64,000 nt of DNA. Source: Neorhizobium sp. UBA3556 (GTDB lineage: Bacteria > Pseudomonadota > Alphaproteobacteria > Rhizobiales > Rhizobiaceae). The translations under genes and the position numbers were made by a program. Where the stretch lies: positions 226,075 through 290,074 of the forward strand of contig DFNX01000010.1 in assembly GCA_002376235.1 (NCBI GenBank), read 5' to 3'. The notes below the pieces were generated by a model. That model saw only the letters and a program-made list of their open reading frames with translations, was not told where the DNA came from and made no database searches. This document shows, one piece after another, positions 43,214 through 51,360 of this stretch. How positions within the stretch are numbered: the first letter of the stretch is position 1; every line of letters begins with the position of its first letter.

Positions 43214-43760
43214 GGTAGCTCTCCTTCTTCAAATGTCGGGCTCAAAACCTGAGACCCATACTCATAAATCTTAGAATGATTCTAAGGTAAGGATTGCGAG
43301 TTGGCAACTCCCCAATCTCTTGCTCAAGGAAAATTTTCTCATTTTCACCTGCGGCATTTGAGCGCCGGATTTTCTAACCGCGCTGGAATGCGATGCCGGA
43401 AGAAACATTAGCCAGACACTCTTTGATCCAATTTTCTGCCCCGACCATCGTTTACCCGGCTGCGTTCAACCGCCCGACTCACTCCGATTCTGTTGAGACT
43501 GATTCTCACTTTGCGGAGACAAAAACGGGTGCCTTGGACTGTCGCCGGGGCCTTTGCCGGCTAAGGGCTTTTGGACCGGATGCCGTTGCAAAAATCTTGA
43601 AAGCCCAATCTTCTCAGATAGATAGCCCTAAAACCATAGAATCCGATTCCGTTGGATTAAGGACCGGTTTACTAGAAATTCCTTGTAAGCCTTCGAGAAA
43701 GACCGATACTGGCGGCAGTTTCCGAGAAACTTGAGTTTTATCGCCAGAACGGTTCCCTGC
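43214..43760. other. Intergenic region upstream of repA
   Basis: 547 bp without a convincing gene. On the left is the iron-control box (43270-43286) for the minus-strand small protein. Near 43298 is GAGTTG-G-CAACTC. Toward repA are GATTCT repeats (43486 and 43501) and AATCC-N9-GGATT (43640-43658), which may be RepA/RepB autoregulatory sites. The repA promoter must lie here, but I could not place it with confidence. Confidence 0.5.
43270..43286. promoter_or_regulatory. Irr-type iron control element (ICE box)
   Basis: CTTAGAATGATTCTAAG is a perfect 17-bp palindrome. The rhizobial Irr box (ICE) consensus is TTTAGAA-N3-TTCTAAA; the match is complete except for the outermost base on each side. 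It lies 57 bp upstream of the small four-cysteine gene on the minus strand, and about 475 bp from repA. Confidence 0.75.
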
Positions 43761-44957
43761 ATGAACGCGCATTCGAAATTGCCGTCCTTTGAGTTCGACG
43801 AGAAGATCCTGCTCCAGGGTGCAGAGATCTCGCGTCGCCTCGACCAATTGCGGATGGAAAAATTTCCTCCGAATGCAAGGAAGACATTGCGCCTGTTCTC
43901 CATGGCAGAAGTGGCACACTATCTCGGCGTCAGCCCCAACAATCTGAAGCGCCTGCATCTCGAAGGCAAGGGCCCGACCCCGAAGACCTCTACCGGCGGC
44001 CGCCGTTTTTACACCGGCGAGCAGATGCGCGAGCTGCGCTTTTTCCTCGACAAGACCGGCAAATCCGACGCCAAGAAATATGTCCCGCATCGCAAGGATG
44101 GCGACAAGCTGCAGGTGATCGCGGTCGTCAATTTCAAGGGCGGTTCCGGCAAGACGACGACGACGGCCCACCTTGCCCAGCATCTGGCGCTGACCGGCCA
44201 TCGCGTGCTTGCCATTGACCTTGACCCGCAGGCCTCACTGTCAGCGCTTCACGGTTTTCAGCCGGAGCTGGACAAGAACCCCTCGGTTTATGACGCGATC
44301 CGTTATGACGACGAGAAGAAGCCGATCGCCGATATCATCCAGCAGACCAATTTTCCGGATCTGGACATAATTCCGGCCAATCTGGAACTGCAGGAATACG
44401 AATACGATACGCCGCTGGCGATGCAGACCTCGAGCGAGGGCAAGCGTTTCTTCACCCGGCTTGGCAAGGCGTTGCAGCAGGTAGAGGACCGCTATGACGT
44501 CGTGATCGTCGACTGCCCACCGCAGCTCGGTTACCTGACGCTGACGGCTTTGACGGCAGCGACCTCGGTGCTGATCACCGTCCACCCGCAGATGCTCGAT
44601 CTCATGTCGATGAGCCAGTTCCTGCTGATGCTCGGTAATATCATCAAGACGATTAAGCGTGCCGGCGCCAATGTCGAGATGGATTGGTTGCGGTACCTGA
44701 TTACCAGATACGAGCCGACCGATATTCCGCAAGCGCAGATGCTCGGTTTCATGCAGTCGATGCTGGCTGAGGAAATCCTGAAAAATCCGATGGTCAAGTC
44801 GACTGCGATCTCCGATGCCGGCCTGACCAAGCAGACGCTTTATGAAGTCGAACGCGCCAATTTCACCCGCGAAACCTATGACCGCGCCATCGACTGCATG
44901 GACAGCGTCAATTTCGAGATCCAGGGGCTTATCCATCGCGCCTGGGGGAGGATGTGA
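43761..44957 (+). CDS. repA: Plasmid partitioning protein RepA (ParA family)
   Basis: A 398-residue replicon partition ATPase. The N-terminal HTH is FSMAEVAHYLGVSPNNLKRLH. The deviant Walker A is NFKGGSGKTTTTAHLA, then AIDLDPQASLS and the later IVDCPPQLGYLT. It separates plasmid copies together with RepB and parS and represses the repABC operon. A TTG at 43731 would add 10 residues. Neither start has a strong ribosome site; ATG 43761 gives the usual length. Its stop overlaps the repB start by 1 bp. Confidence 0.95.
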   Translation: MNAHSKLPSFEFDEKILLQGAEISRRLDQLRMEKFPPNARKTLRLFSMAEVAHYLGVSPNNLKRLHLEGKGPTPKTSTGGRRFYTGEQMRELRFFLDKTGKSDAKKYVPHRKDGDKLQVIAVVNFKGGSGKTTTTAHLAQHLALTGHRVLAIDLDPQASLSALHGFQPELDKNPSVYDAIRYDDEKKPIADIIQQTNFPDLDIIPANLELQEYEYDTPLAMQTSSEGKRFFTRLGKALQQVEDRYDVVIVDCPPQLGYLTLTALTAATSVLITVHPQMLDLMSMSQFLLMLGNIIKTIKRAGANVEMDWLRYLITRYEPTDIPQAQMLGFMQSMLAEEILKNPMVKSTAISDAGLTKQTLYEVERANFTRETYDRAIDCMDSVNFEIQGLIHRAWGRM

Positions 44958-45937
44958 TGGCTCGAAAAAACCCGTTTGCCAATGTGATGAACGAGGACCG
45001 GCCGGATAACGGCGTGGCGCTCGATTACACCGTCAAGGGCGCATCCCGTACGATCATCTCGACGATCGACGAGCTGGCCGAACGTGCCGACAAGATGCTG
45101 GAAGGCGAAACGGTCGTCGAGCTTTCGCCGGAGACGATCGAGGAATCCTTCATCCGCGACCGTCTGGAAGAGGATCCGCAGGCCTTCGAGGATCTGGTCG
45201 CTGCCATCCGCGAACACGGTCAGACCAGCCCGATCCTGGTTCGCCCGCACCCGCATCACGACGGCCACTATATGGTGGTCTTCGGCCACCGAAGGCTGAA
45301 GGCCGCAACAGCGCTTGGCCGCAATGTCCGCGCGGTGGTCAAGCCGATCTCCGACCGCGAACATGTGATTGCCCAGGGGCAGGAGAATTCCGCTCGCGCC
45401 GATCTCTCCTTCATCGAAAAGGCGACCTTCGCCCGTCGGCTTTCAGAGCTACACTACGACAATGACAGCACGATTGTGATGACAGCCTTATCTGTGGATA
45501 AGGCGACGCTCTCCAAGATGATGTCGGTCGCCAACATGCCTCGCGACATTCTCGACGCGATCGGCGGCGCCAAGCTGCCCGGTCGCGACCGGTGGTATGA
45601 ACTCAAGCTGCTTCTCGAACGTCCGGCCAATCTCGCGAAACTGCGCGAAGTCCTGGCTGCGACCGATCTTGATGGTTTGAACGGAGACGCCCGTTTTGCC
45701 TTCGTCGTCGATGCCCTGACCCGCAAGAAAGCCTCGGGTTACGCACGGCAGCCGCAGAAGTCGAAATGGGTTCCGAGGGATAAAAGCGTTGCAAGGGCGG
45801 TCTCGGCCGAAATCCGCAACGACGGGAAAAACTACACATTGGCGTTGAAGGCCAGGGATGCCGTGGGTTTCGGTGAATTCATCGCCGACAGCCTGGACGA
45901 TCTTTATGCCGAATATCGCCGGCTCATGAAGGAATAG
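44957..45937 (+). CDS. repB: Plasmid partitioning protein RepB (ParB family)
   Basis: A 326-residue ParB-like centromere-binding protein with VVELSPETIEESFIRDR, the ParB box region VVFGHRRLKAATALG and QENSARADLSFIEKATFA, then an HTH (VDKATLSKMMSVANMP). It binds the 16-bp palindromic parS. Start ATG 44957 follows GGGGAGGA by 4 bp; a GTG one codon earlier is less likely. Candidate parS sites are not beside it but at 58625 and 58804. Confidence 0.95.
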   Translation: MARKNPFANVMNEDRPDNGVALDYTVKGASRTIISTIDELAERADKMLEGETVVELSPETIEESFIRDRLEEDPQAFEDLVAAIREHGQTSPILVRPHPHHDGHYMVVFGHRRLKAATALGRNVRAVVKPISDREHVIAQGQENSARADLSFIEKATFARRLSELHYDNDSTIVMTALSVDKATLSKMMSVANMPRDILDAIGGAKLPGRDRWYELKLLLERPANLAKLREVLAATDLDGLNGDARFAFVVDALTRKKASGYARQPQKSKWVPRDKSVARAVSAEIRNDGKNYTLALKARDAVGFGEFIADSLDDLYAEYRRLMKE

Positions 45938-45943
45938 GACCGA

Positions 45944-46002
45944 CCAAAAGAAAAAAGCCCCCAAAACGTTTCCGTCGTGGAAGCTTCTCTCTGATTAAGC
46001 AC
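45944..46002 (-). ncRNA. Antisense ctRNA (IncA/RepE type) of repABC
   Basis: On the minus strand, -35 TTGACT (46035-46030) and a weak -10 GATTCT (46012-46007), spacer 17, predict a start near 46002. About 55-60 nt later, an intrinsic terminator has stem AAGCTTCC (45983-45976) and GGGGGCTT (with two G-U pairs), followed by a T-run ending near 45944. Position between repB and repC, size and structure match the ctRNA that limits repC expression in repABC plasmids, by known mechanism through the opposing repC leader. Confidence 0.75.
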
Positions 46003-46058
46003 CTGCAGAATCGCATTTCCACGAATCACAGTCAAGAGTTTTTGGCACCGTTTTGGTG
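45973..46058 (+). promoter_or_regulatory. repC leader with attenuation structures
   Basis: The plus-strand leader contains CGTGGAA (45976-45982) pairing with TTCCACG (46017-46023) around the ctRNA target. A small hairpin follows, CACC-GTTTT-GGTG (46046-46058), then a T-rich stretch (46063-46071). This fits the known model in which ctRNA binding favours a downstream stem that stops transcription or hides the repC start. Confidence 0.55.
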
Positions 46059-46096
46059 AGCGGTTTTCTTTTGCCTGAAGAAAGGTGAAGGGAAAG

Positions 46097-47314
46097 ATGC
46101 GAACTGGACTTGTGACGACGCCTTTCGGGCGGCGGCCGATGACGCTCGCCTTGATAAAAGGCCAGCTTCAATCGTCCGACGACCGGATGAAGCGTCCTGT
46201 CGAAAAATGGAAAGTGTTCCGCGATATCTCCGAAGCGCGTCAGCTGCTCGGTCTTCATGACCGTGCGCTTGCGGTTCTCGATGCGCTTTTAACCTTCCAT
46301 CCGAAGAACGAATTTGCGCCCGGCGACAGGCTTGTCGTCTTTCCGTCGAATGCGCAGCTTTCGGTTCGTGCCCATGGCATTGCCGGCACGACCCTGCGGC
46401 GTCATCTCGCTGCCCTTATCGAAGCTGGTCTCATCCATCGCCGAGACAGCCCGAACGGCAAGCGTTACGCCCATCGTGGACATGGTGGCCAGATCGAGGA
46501 CGCTTACGGTTTCGACCTTGAGCCGCTGATGCTGCGCGCCACTGAGCTTGCCGGTCTTGCCCAACAGGTCGCTGCCGAAAAGATCCGTTTCAAGCGTGCC
46601 AAGGAAGCTTTGACCCTTTGCCGTCGTGACATCCGCAAGCTTCTCACCGCTGCCGTGGAAGAAGGTGCGAAGGGTGACTGGTGCATGATGGAAGAAGTCT
46701 ACGAGACCCTGATCTCCCGCCTACCCCGTTCCCCCAACCGGGAAACGGTCGAAACCCTGCTCGGCGAAATGGATGTGCTGCGTGCGGAAATCGTCAATCG
46801 TCTGGAAATGCAGGTAAAAACCGAAAAAACAGACACCAATGACATCCAGAATGGATGCCACATACAGAATTCAGATTCCGAATCCATCTATGAACTTGAA
46901 CGTGGCTCAGAAAAGGAGCTTGAAGGAAAAACCGAGCCAACCAAGCCCGTGCAGAGCGAGACGCCAAAAACCTTTCCGTTGAGCATGGTGCTGCGAGCCT
47001 GCCCGCAAATGCTGGATTATGCCAGAGGCGGCCAGATCGGCAATTGGCGTGATTTCATCGCAACTGCCGTTTTGGTTCGCTCCATGCTTGGGGTCAGCCC
47101 ATCCGCCTATCAGCAGGCCTGCGAGACACTCGGGCAGGAAAATGCCGCCGTGGCACTGGCCTGCATTCTCGAGCGTGCTGGGCATATCAATTCCGCCGGC
47201 GGCTATCTGAGAGACCTGTCGGCAAGAGCAGAGCGTGCCGAGTTCTCGCTCGGACCGATGCTGATGGCGCTGATAAGGGCGAATGCCAGTGAGGGCCTCA
47301 AACGAACGGGATAG
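46097..47314 (+). CDS. repC: Plasmid replication initiator RepC
   Basis: A 405-residue RepC with the family N-terminus VTTPFGRRPMTLALIKGQ and a winged-helix region LSVRAHGIAGTTLRRHLAALI. Start ATG 46097 with AAGGG upstream is favoured over GTG 46085. RepC initiates replication at an origin that, in studied repABC plasmids, lies inside repC. An AT-rich patch at about 46813-46905, in a region encoding a Thr/Asn/Glu-rich linker, is the likely place. Confidence 0.95.
   Translation: MRTGLVTTPFGRRPMTLALIKGQLQSSDDRMKRPVEKWKVFRDISEARQLLGLHDRALAVLDALLTFHPKNEFAPGDRLVVFPSNAQLSVRAHGIAGTTLRRHLAALIEAGLIHRRDSPNGKRYAHRGHGGQIEDAYGFDLEPLMLRATELAGLAQQVAAEKIRFKRAKEALTLCRRDIRKLLTAAVEEGAKGDWCMMEEVYETLISRLPRSPNRETVETLLGEMDVLRAEIVNRLEMQVKTEKTDTNDIQNGCHIQNSDSESIYELERGSEKELEGKTEPTKPVQSETPKTFPLSMVLRACPQMLDYARGGQIGNWRDFIATAVLVRSMLGVSPSAYQQACETLGQENAAVALACILERAGHINSAGGYLRDLSARAERAEFSLGPMLMALIRANASEGLKRTG
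46813..46905. other. AT-rich segment within repC, candidate oriV
   Basis: A markedly AT-richer stretch than the rest of repC, encoding a low-complexity linker (residues about 239-270). It includes a repeated GATTCCGAATCC-like motif near 46880. In characterised repABC replicons the replication origin is a comparable AT-rich zone inside repC. No precise repeats could be confirmed by eye. Confidence 0.45.
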
Positions 47315-47329
47315 TTGCCCGAACCCGTC

Positions 47330-47345
47330 GTTGACGGCAGTCAAA
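47330..47345. promoter_or_regulatory. Degenerate parS-like site after repC
   Basis: GTTGACGGCAGTCAAA, 15 bp after the repC stop codon, matches the repABC parS consensus GTTNNCNGCNGNNAAC at every fixed position except the last base. It differs from the two perfect copies at 58625 and 58804 at three positions. It may be a weak RepB site or a decayed parS. Confidence 0.5.
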
Positions 47346-47442
47346 ACACCGGTTTTCTTCAAACATTTCCGTTAGATAGTCGGAAGTGAAGGGGTATTTT
47401 CGACCATCAGAATGACTGCCAAAAGCAATGCCCATAAGAAAA

Positions 47443-47472
47443 GGGCCGCTCCTACTCTTATAAGAACGGCCC
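47443..47472 (-). terminator. Terminator downstream of rhaI
   Basis: GGGCCG (47443-47448) pairs with CGGCCC (47467-47472). On the minus strand this is followed by TTTTC (47442-47438), so it ends the rhaI transcript. Loop 18 nt. Confidence 0.65.
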
Positions 47473-47490
47473 CAACAAAGTTTCGAACTA

Positions 47491-48783
47491 TCAGACGATA
47501 CCGCCGCTCCCGCCAACGACTGCCGGGCGTTCTCCGGCGACCTTCTGGCGATAACCGCTCTTGCGATAGGCGGCGATGGGATCGATTGCGCCACCGGCAC
47601 GGCGACGGGCTTCGGCAAGGATAGGCTCGACATCGGTGCGGTAGGCGCGCTTCAAAGTATCGGTCGCCATCAGAGCATCATTGTCCTGCTGGTATCCGTC
47701 CAGCGCCTTGCGATCGACGATCAGGGCCTGGGCATAGGCGCGACGGATTTCGTTGGCGCTCGCAATCAGGCTTTCGATCGGGTCGGTGACGTTATGCGAC
47801 TGGTCGATCATATGGGCTGGGTGGAAACCCTTCACGCCGCGGTTTTCGGCATCGACCAGTTCGTTGAAGACGAGGAAGAGACGATAGGGTTCGATCGAAC
47901 CGGCATCGAGATCGTCGTCACCATATTTGGAATCGTTGAAGTGGAAGCCGCCGAGCTTGCCGAACTGGATCAGGCGGGCGACGATCATTTCGATATTCGT
48001 GTTCGGCGCATGGTGGCCGAGATCGACGAGGCAGAAGGCCTTTTCGCCGAGCGTCTGGGCGATCAGAAGGTTGCTGCCCCAGTCCTGTACGACGGTCGAA
48101 TAGAAGGCGGGCTCGTACATCTTGTGTTCGGAAAACAGCCGCCAGTCGTCCGGCAGGGCCTTGTAGATATCGGCCATCGACGAGAGGTAACGCTCGAACT
48201 GGCGTGTGAAATTGGCCTGGCCCGGGAAATTGGAGCCATCGCCGATCCAGACCGTCAGCGCTTTGGAGCCGATGGCATTACCGATCTCGATACATTCGAT
48301 ATTGTGCTCGACAGCCTGTGCGCGGGTCGCGGCATCGGTGTGGCTGAGCGAGCCGTATTTGTAGGAATGCGCCTGGCCCGGCGCGTCGGAAAAGGTGTTG
48401 GAGTTCATCGCATCGAAGCCGAGGCCGAGCGAATTCCCTTTTGCCTTCAGGTCCTTCGGGTCGGTCTTGTCCCACGGGATATGCAGCGAGACGGTCGGTG
48501 TTGCACGGGTCAATTCATTGATAACGGAGCAGTCTTCCAGCTTGTCGAAGATCCCGCGAGGCTCGCCCTGCCCAGGAAAACGGGCAAAGCGCGTGCCACC
48601 TGTGCCCACGCCCCATGACGGGACGGCGACGAAGAATTCCGAGACCTTTTTCGTGATCGCTTCGATATCGATGCCACGGCGAGACAGGTTTTCGCCAAGT
48701 GCCGCATAGTCGGAGGCAAGCGCTACCTCGTTGTTTTTATTGTGTTCGCCGATCAAATCGGCGGAAATCATTTGATCCGTCAT
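47491..48783 (-). CDS. rhaI: L-rhamnose isomerase (rhizobial RhaI type)
   Basis: A 430-residue TIM-barrel sugar isomerase converting L-rhamnose to L-rhamnulose. Metal-site segments are WRLFSEHKMYEPAFY (Glu), VDLGHHAPNTNIE and FHFNDSKYGDDDLDAG (Asp/His). ATG 48783 follows a perfect GGAGGAGG; the frame extends 7 codons further without a ribosome site. It is on the same strand as rhaD but separated by 282 bp that contain an opposing, broken gene. In R. leguminosarum, rhaDI and rhaRSTPQUK are divergent, as here. Confidence 0.93.
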   Translation of the reverse strand: MTDQMISADLIGEHNKNNEVALASDYAALGENLSRRGIDIEAITKKVSEFFVAVPSWGVGTGGTRFARFPGQGEPRGIFDKLEDCSVINELTRATPTVSLHIPWDKTDPKDLKAKGNSLGLGFDAMNSNTFSDAPGQAHSYKYGSLSHTDAATRAQAVEHNIECIEIGNAIGSKALTVWIGDGSNFPGQANFTRQFERYLSSMADIYKALPDDWRLFSEHKMYEPAFYSTVVQDWGSNLLIAQTLGEKAFCLVDLGHHAPNTNIEMIVARLIQFGKLGGFHFNDSKYGDDDLDAGSIEPYRLFLVFNELVDAENRGVKGFHPAHMIDQSHNVTDPIESLIASANEIRRAYAQALIVDRKALDGYQQDNDALMATDTLKRAYRTDVEPILAEARRRAGGAIDPIAAYRKSGYRQKVAGERPAVVGGSGGIV

Positions 48784-48859
48784 CTTTCCTCCTCCGGCGA
48801 GCAAACCAACCGGCGCTGCCTGCGTTATCGTGTGAAATTATTTCAAAGATGAGGATTTC

Positions 48860-49017
48860 ATGGACGTCATTCGCATCCTTCTCGCCATCATCCTGCCGCC
48901 TGTAGGCGTTTCCTGCAGGTCGGCATCGGCCTGCATTTCCGGCTGAATATTCTGCTGACACTTTGCGGCTATGTGCCCGGGATCATTCACGCGATCTGGG
49001 TCATCCTGCGCAAGTAG
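48860..49017 (+). pseudogene. Frameshifted Pmp3/YqaE-family small membrane protein
   Basis: The reading MDVIRILLAIILPPVGV is the classic Pmp3/YqaE (UPF0057) N-terminus. The frame then breaks at the short T-run 48909-48911. One added base restores LQVGIGLHF, then LNILLTLCGYVPGIIHAIWVILRK and a stop at 49017, giving the family's usual 52 residues. So the gene carries a 1-base deletion (or a sequencing error). It lies between rhaI and rhaD on the opposite strand. Intact members are two-segment membrane proteins linked to salt or membrane stress. Confidence 0.85.
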
Positions 49018-49023
49018 CAGGAA

Positions 49024-49056
49024 CCTGCCACCGGGATCAAATTCCGCGGTGGCAGG
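49024..49056. other. 9-bp stem-loop between the Pmp3 pseudogene and rhaD
   Basis: CCTGCCACC (49024-49032) pairs perfectly with GGTGGCAGG (49048-49056). No T-tract on either strand, so a Rho-independent terminator is doubtful; it may stabilise the rhaD 3' end, 10 bp after its stop. Confidence 0.5.
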
Positions 49057-49065
49057 CTGATGTGC

Positions 49066-51162
49066 TTAGCGGGTAAAGCTCTGGGCGTTACCGGCATCGA
49101 CATTGATGATGTTGCCGGTGGATTTGGCCGAGAGGTCCGAGGCAAGGAAGTAGATCGCCTCGGCAATGTCTTCCGGGAAAACGTTGAGCTTGAGCATCGA
49201 ACGCTTGCGGTAATGTTCCTCCAGCTCGGTCACGTCGATCTTGGAAGACGTGGCCCGCTGTTCGCGCCACTCGCCGCTCCAGATTTTCGAGCCGCGCAAA
49301 ACGGCATCCGGATTGACGGTGTTGACGCGGATGCCGGCATCCGCCCCTTCCAGAGCAAGGCAACGGGCGAGATGGATCTCGGCAGCCTTGGCCGTGCAAT
49401 AGGCGGACGCATTGGGCGACGAGGCAAGACCGTTCTTCGAAGCGACGAAGACGACATTGCCGCCGATCTTCTGGCGTCGGAACAGGCGGAAGGCCTCGCG
49501 CGAGACGAGGAAATAGCCTGTTGCCAGAATGTCGATATTCTTGTTCCACATCGCAAGCGTGGTGTCTTCCACCGGTGCCGAAGAGGCGATGCCGGCATTG
49601 GAGACGAGAATATCGACGCCGCCGAATTCGACGGAGGCTTCGACAAAGGCCTTGGCCACCGCATTTTCATCGGTCACATCCAGCTTAACGCCCCGAACAG
49701 CATCGGCGCCAAAACGCTTGGCGAAATCCGCTTCCGTTTCGGTCAGCGCATTCTGGTCGATATCCGCCAGAACCACGCAAGCGCCCTCGCCGATCAGGCG
49801 GGTGGCGGTGGCGCGACCGATGCCGCCGGCGCCGCCGGTGACGAAGGCCACCTGCCCTGCCAGGCTTTTCGGCTTCGGCATGCGCTGCAGCTTTGCCTCT
49901 TCCAGCAGCCAGTATTCGATATCGAAGGCTTCCTGTTCAGGCAGGCCCTGATATTCGGAAACGGTCGAAGCGCCACGCATGACATTGATTGCGTTGACAT
50001 AAAACTCGCCGGCGATGCGGGCGGTCGCCTTGTCCTTGGCAAAGGAAAGCATGCCGACGCCGGGAACCAGGAAGATGACCGGGTTGGGGTCACGCATTTT
50101 TGGCGAGTTGTCGTGCTTGCAGCTCTCGTAATAGCGGGTGTAATCGGCGCGGTAATCTTCCAGCGCCTTGTCGAGACCGGCAACCACGGCATCCGCATCC
50201 GGCTTGGCCGGATCGAAATCGACGATCAGCGGGCGGATTTTGGTGCGCAGGAAATGGTCCGGGCAGGAGGTGCCGAGGCTACCCAGCGGTGCGAGGTTCT
50301 TCGAATTGACGAATTCGAGCACGGCATCCTGATCATCGAAATGACCGAGCTTGCGTTCAGCCTTGCCGATACGGCCACGGATTTCCGGCATCAGTTTTGC
50401 GGCAATGGCACGGCGTTCTTCCGTACCGAGGCTCTTTGCGACGGCGCCGCCGAAGATCGTCTTGCCTGCGGTTTCCTTGGCAAACCACTCGATCGCCTTG
50501 TTGATGATTTCGAGCGTCAGCAGATAGCAATCCTTGGCGTCATCGGCCCATGTGAACAGGCCGTGGCTTTCGAGCACGACGCCCTTGGCGGTCGGATTGG
50601 CTTTCACAAAGGCTTCGAGATCCAGCCCCAGCTGGAAACCGGGACGGCGCCAGGGCAACCAGCCGATATCGCTGCCGAAAATCTTCTGGGTCAGTTCCTT
50701 CGAATTCTTCGAGGCCGCGATGGCAATGATCGCGTCCGGGTGCATGTGGTCAACATGCGTAAACGGCACGAAACCGTGCAGCGGCGTATCGATGGATGCG
50801 GCGCGTGGATTGAGGTTGAAGGTGCAATGCGGCAGGAAGCCGACCATGCGGTCTTCGTCTTCGACGCCCTTATAGATGCCCTTCAGTGCTTCCAGCTTGT
50901 CCATATAGAGAGTGGAGAAGCCGTCGAGCTTGATGGTGCCGACATCGCCGCCGGAACCCTTGACCCACATGACCTTGACCTTTTCGCCGGTCAGCGGATC
51001 GGTTTCCATGACCTTGGCGGATGTGTTGCCGCCGCCGTAATTGGTGATGCGCTTGTCGCTGCCCAGAAGATTTGAGCGATAAAGCAGCTTGCCCGGCTCA
51101 TCGAGCTTGGCAGCATAGGCATCATCCCAGCGGTTATCGAGAAGGCGGATTTGGCCCGACAT
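49066..51162 (-). CDS. rhaD: Bifunctional rhamnulose-1-phosphate aldolase / lactaldehyde-type dehydrogenase
   Basis: A 698-residue fusion. The N-terminal class II aldolase/adducin domain, about residues 20-400, has the zinc histidines in HVDHMHPDAII and LESHGLFTWAD. The C-terminal SDR domain, about 430-698, has VAFVTGGAGGIGRATATRL, SNAGIAS and the catalytic YCTAKAA. It cleaves rhamnulose-1-phosphate to dihydroxyacetone phosphate and L-lactaldehyde, and the SDR half can oxidise the aldehyde. This fused form replaces separate RhaD and AldA enzymes in many alphaproteobacteria. Divergent from rhaR across 198 bp. Confidence 0.93.
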   Translation of the reverse strand: MSGQIRLLDNRWDDAYAAKLDEPGKLLYRSNLLGSDKRITNYGGGNTSAKVMETDPLTGEKVKVMWVKGSGGDVGTIKLDGFSTLYMDKLEALKGIYKGVEDEDRMVGFLPHCTFNLNPRAASIDTPLHGFVPFTHVDHMHPDAIIAIAASKNSKELTQKIFGSDIGWLPWRRPGFQLGLDLEAFVKANPTAKGVVLESHGLFTWADDAKDCYLLTLEIINKAIEWFAKETAGKTIFGGAVAKSLGTEERRAIAAKLMPEIRGRIGKAERKLGHFDDQDAVLEFVNSKNLAPLGSLGTSCPDHFLRTKIRPLIVDFDPAKPDADAVVAGLDKALEDYRADYTRYYESCKHDNSPKMRDPNPVIFLVPGVGMLSFAKDKATARIAGEFYVNAINVMRGASTVSEYQGLPEQEAFDIEYWLLEEAKLQRMPKPKSLAGQVAFVTGGAGGIGRATATRLIGEGACVVLADIDQNALTETEADFAKRFGADAVRGVKLDVTDENAVAKAFVEASVEFGGVDILVSNAGIASSAPVEDTTLAMWNKNIDILATGYFLVSREAFRLFRRQKIGGNVVFVASKNGLASSPNASAYCTAKAAEIHLARCLALEGADAGIRVNTVNPDAVLRGSKIWSGEWREQRATSSKIDVTELEEHYRKRSMLKLNVFPEDIAEAIYFLASDLSAKSTGNIINVDAGNAQSFTR

Positions 51163-51360
51163 GTCGTCCTCCCTGACGGTATTTTGTGACGACGCTGGTC
51201 CTCCTGCGCCGTTTGTGCGACAGGATATCGCGCGATGTTTGGTCGCTTGTCAATCGTAATTGATCAATTTCAATCATGTTGCGCTGCAGTAAAATCAATC
51301 TTGATCGTTTATGATTGACAACTTTTAGAATCTGATAATAGTTGACCTCAGGAGGAGACC
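51163..51360. promoter_or_regulatory. rhaD-rhaR divergent promoter region
   Basis: 198 bp, AT-rich in the middle, with several related short words around 51251-51320 (TCAATCGTAATTGATCAATT, CAATCATG, AATCAATCTTGATC, ATGATTGAC). Such ATCAA/TTGAT and CAATC/GATTG repeats are candidates for RhaR (DeoR-type) operators controlling both directions. A TTGACA at 51315-51320 may be a rhaR -35, but its -10 spacing is poor. The rhaR ribosome site is strong (AGGAGGAG). Confidence 0.5.

Noticed and set aside
43393..43734. Plus-strand 113-codon open frame upstream of repA
   Set aside because: No recognisable motif and it covers the probable repABC control region; kept as intergenic.
49024..49056. Intrinsic terminator for rhaD or the Pmp3 pseudogene
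   Set aside because: The 9-bp stem is strong but has no T-tract on either strand, so it is recorded only as a stem-loop.
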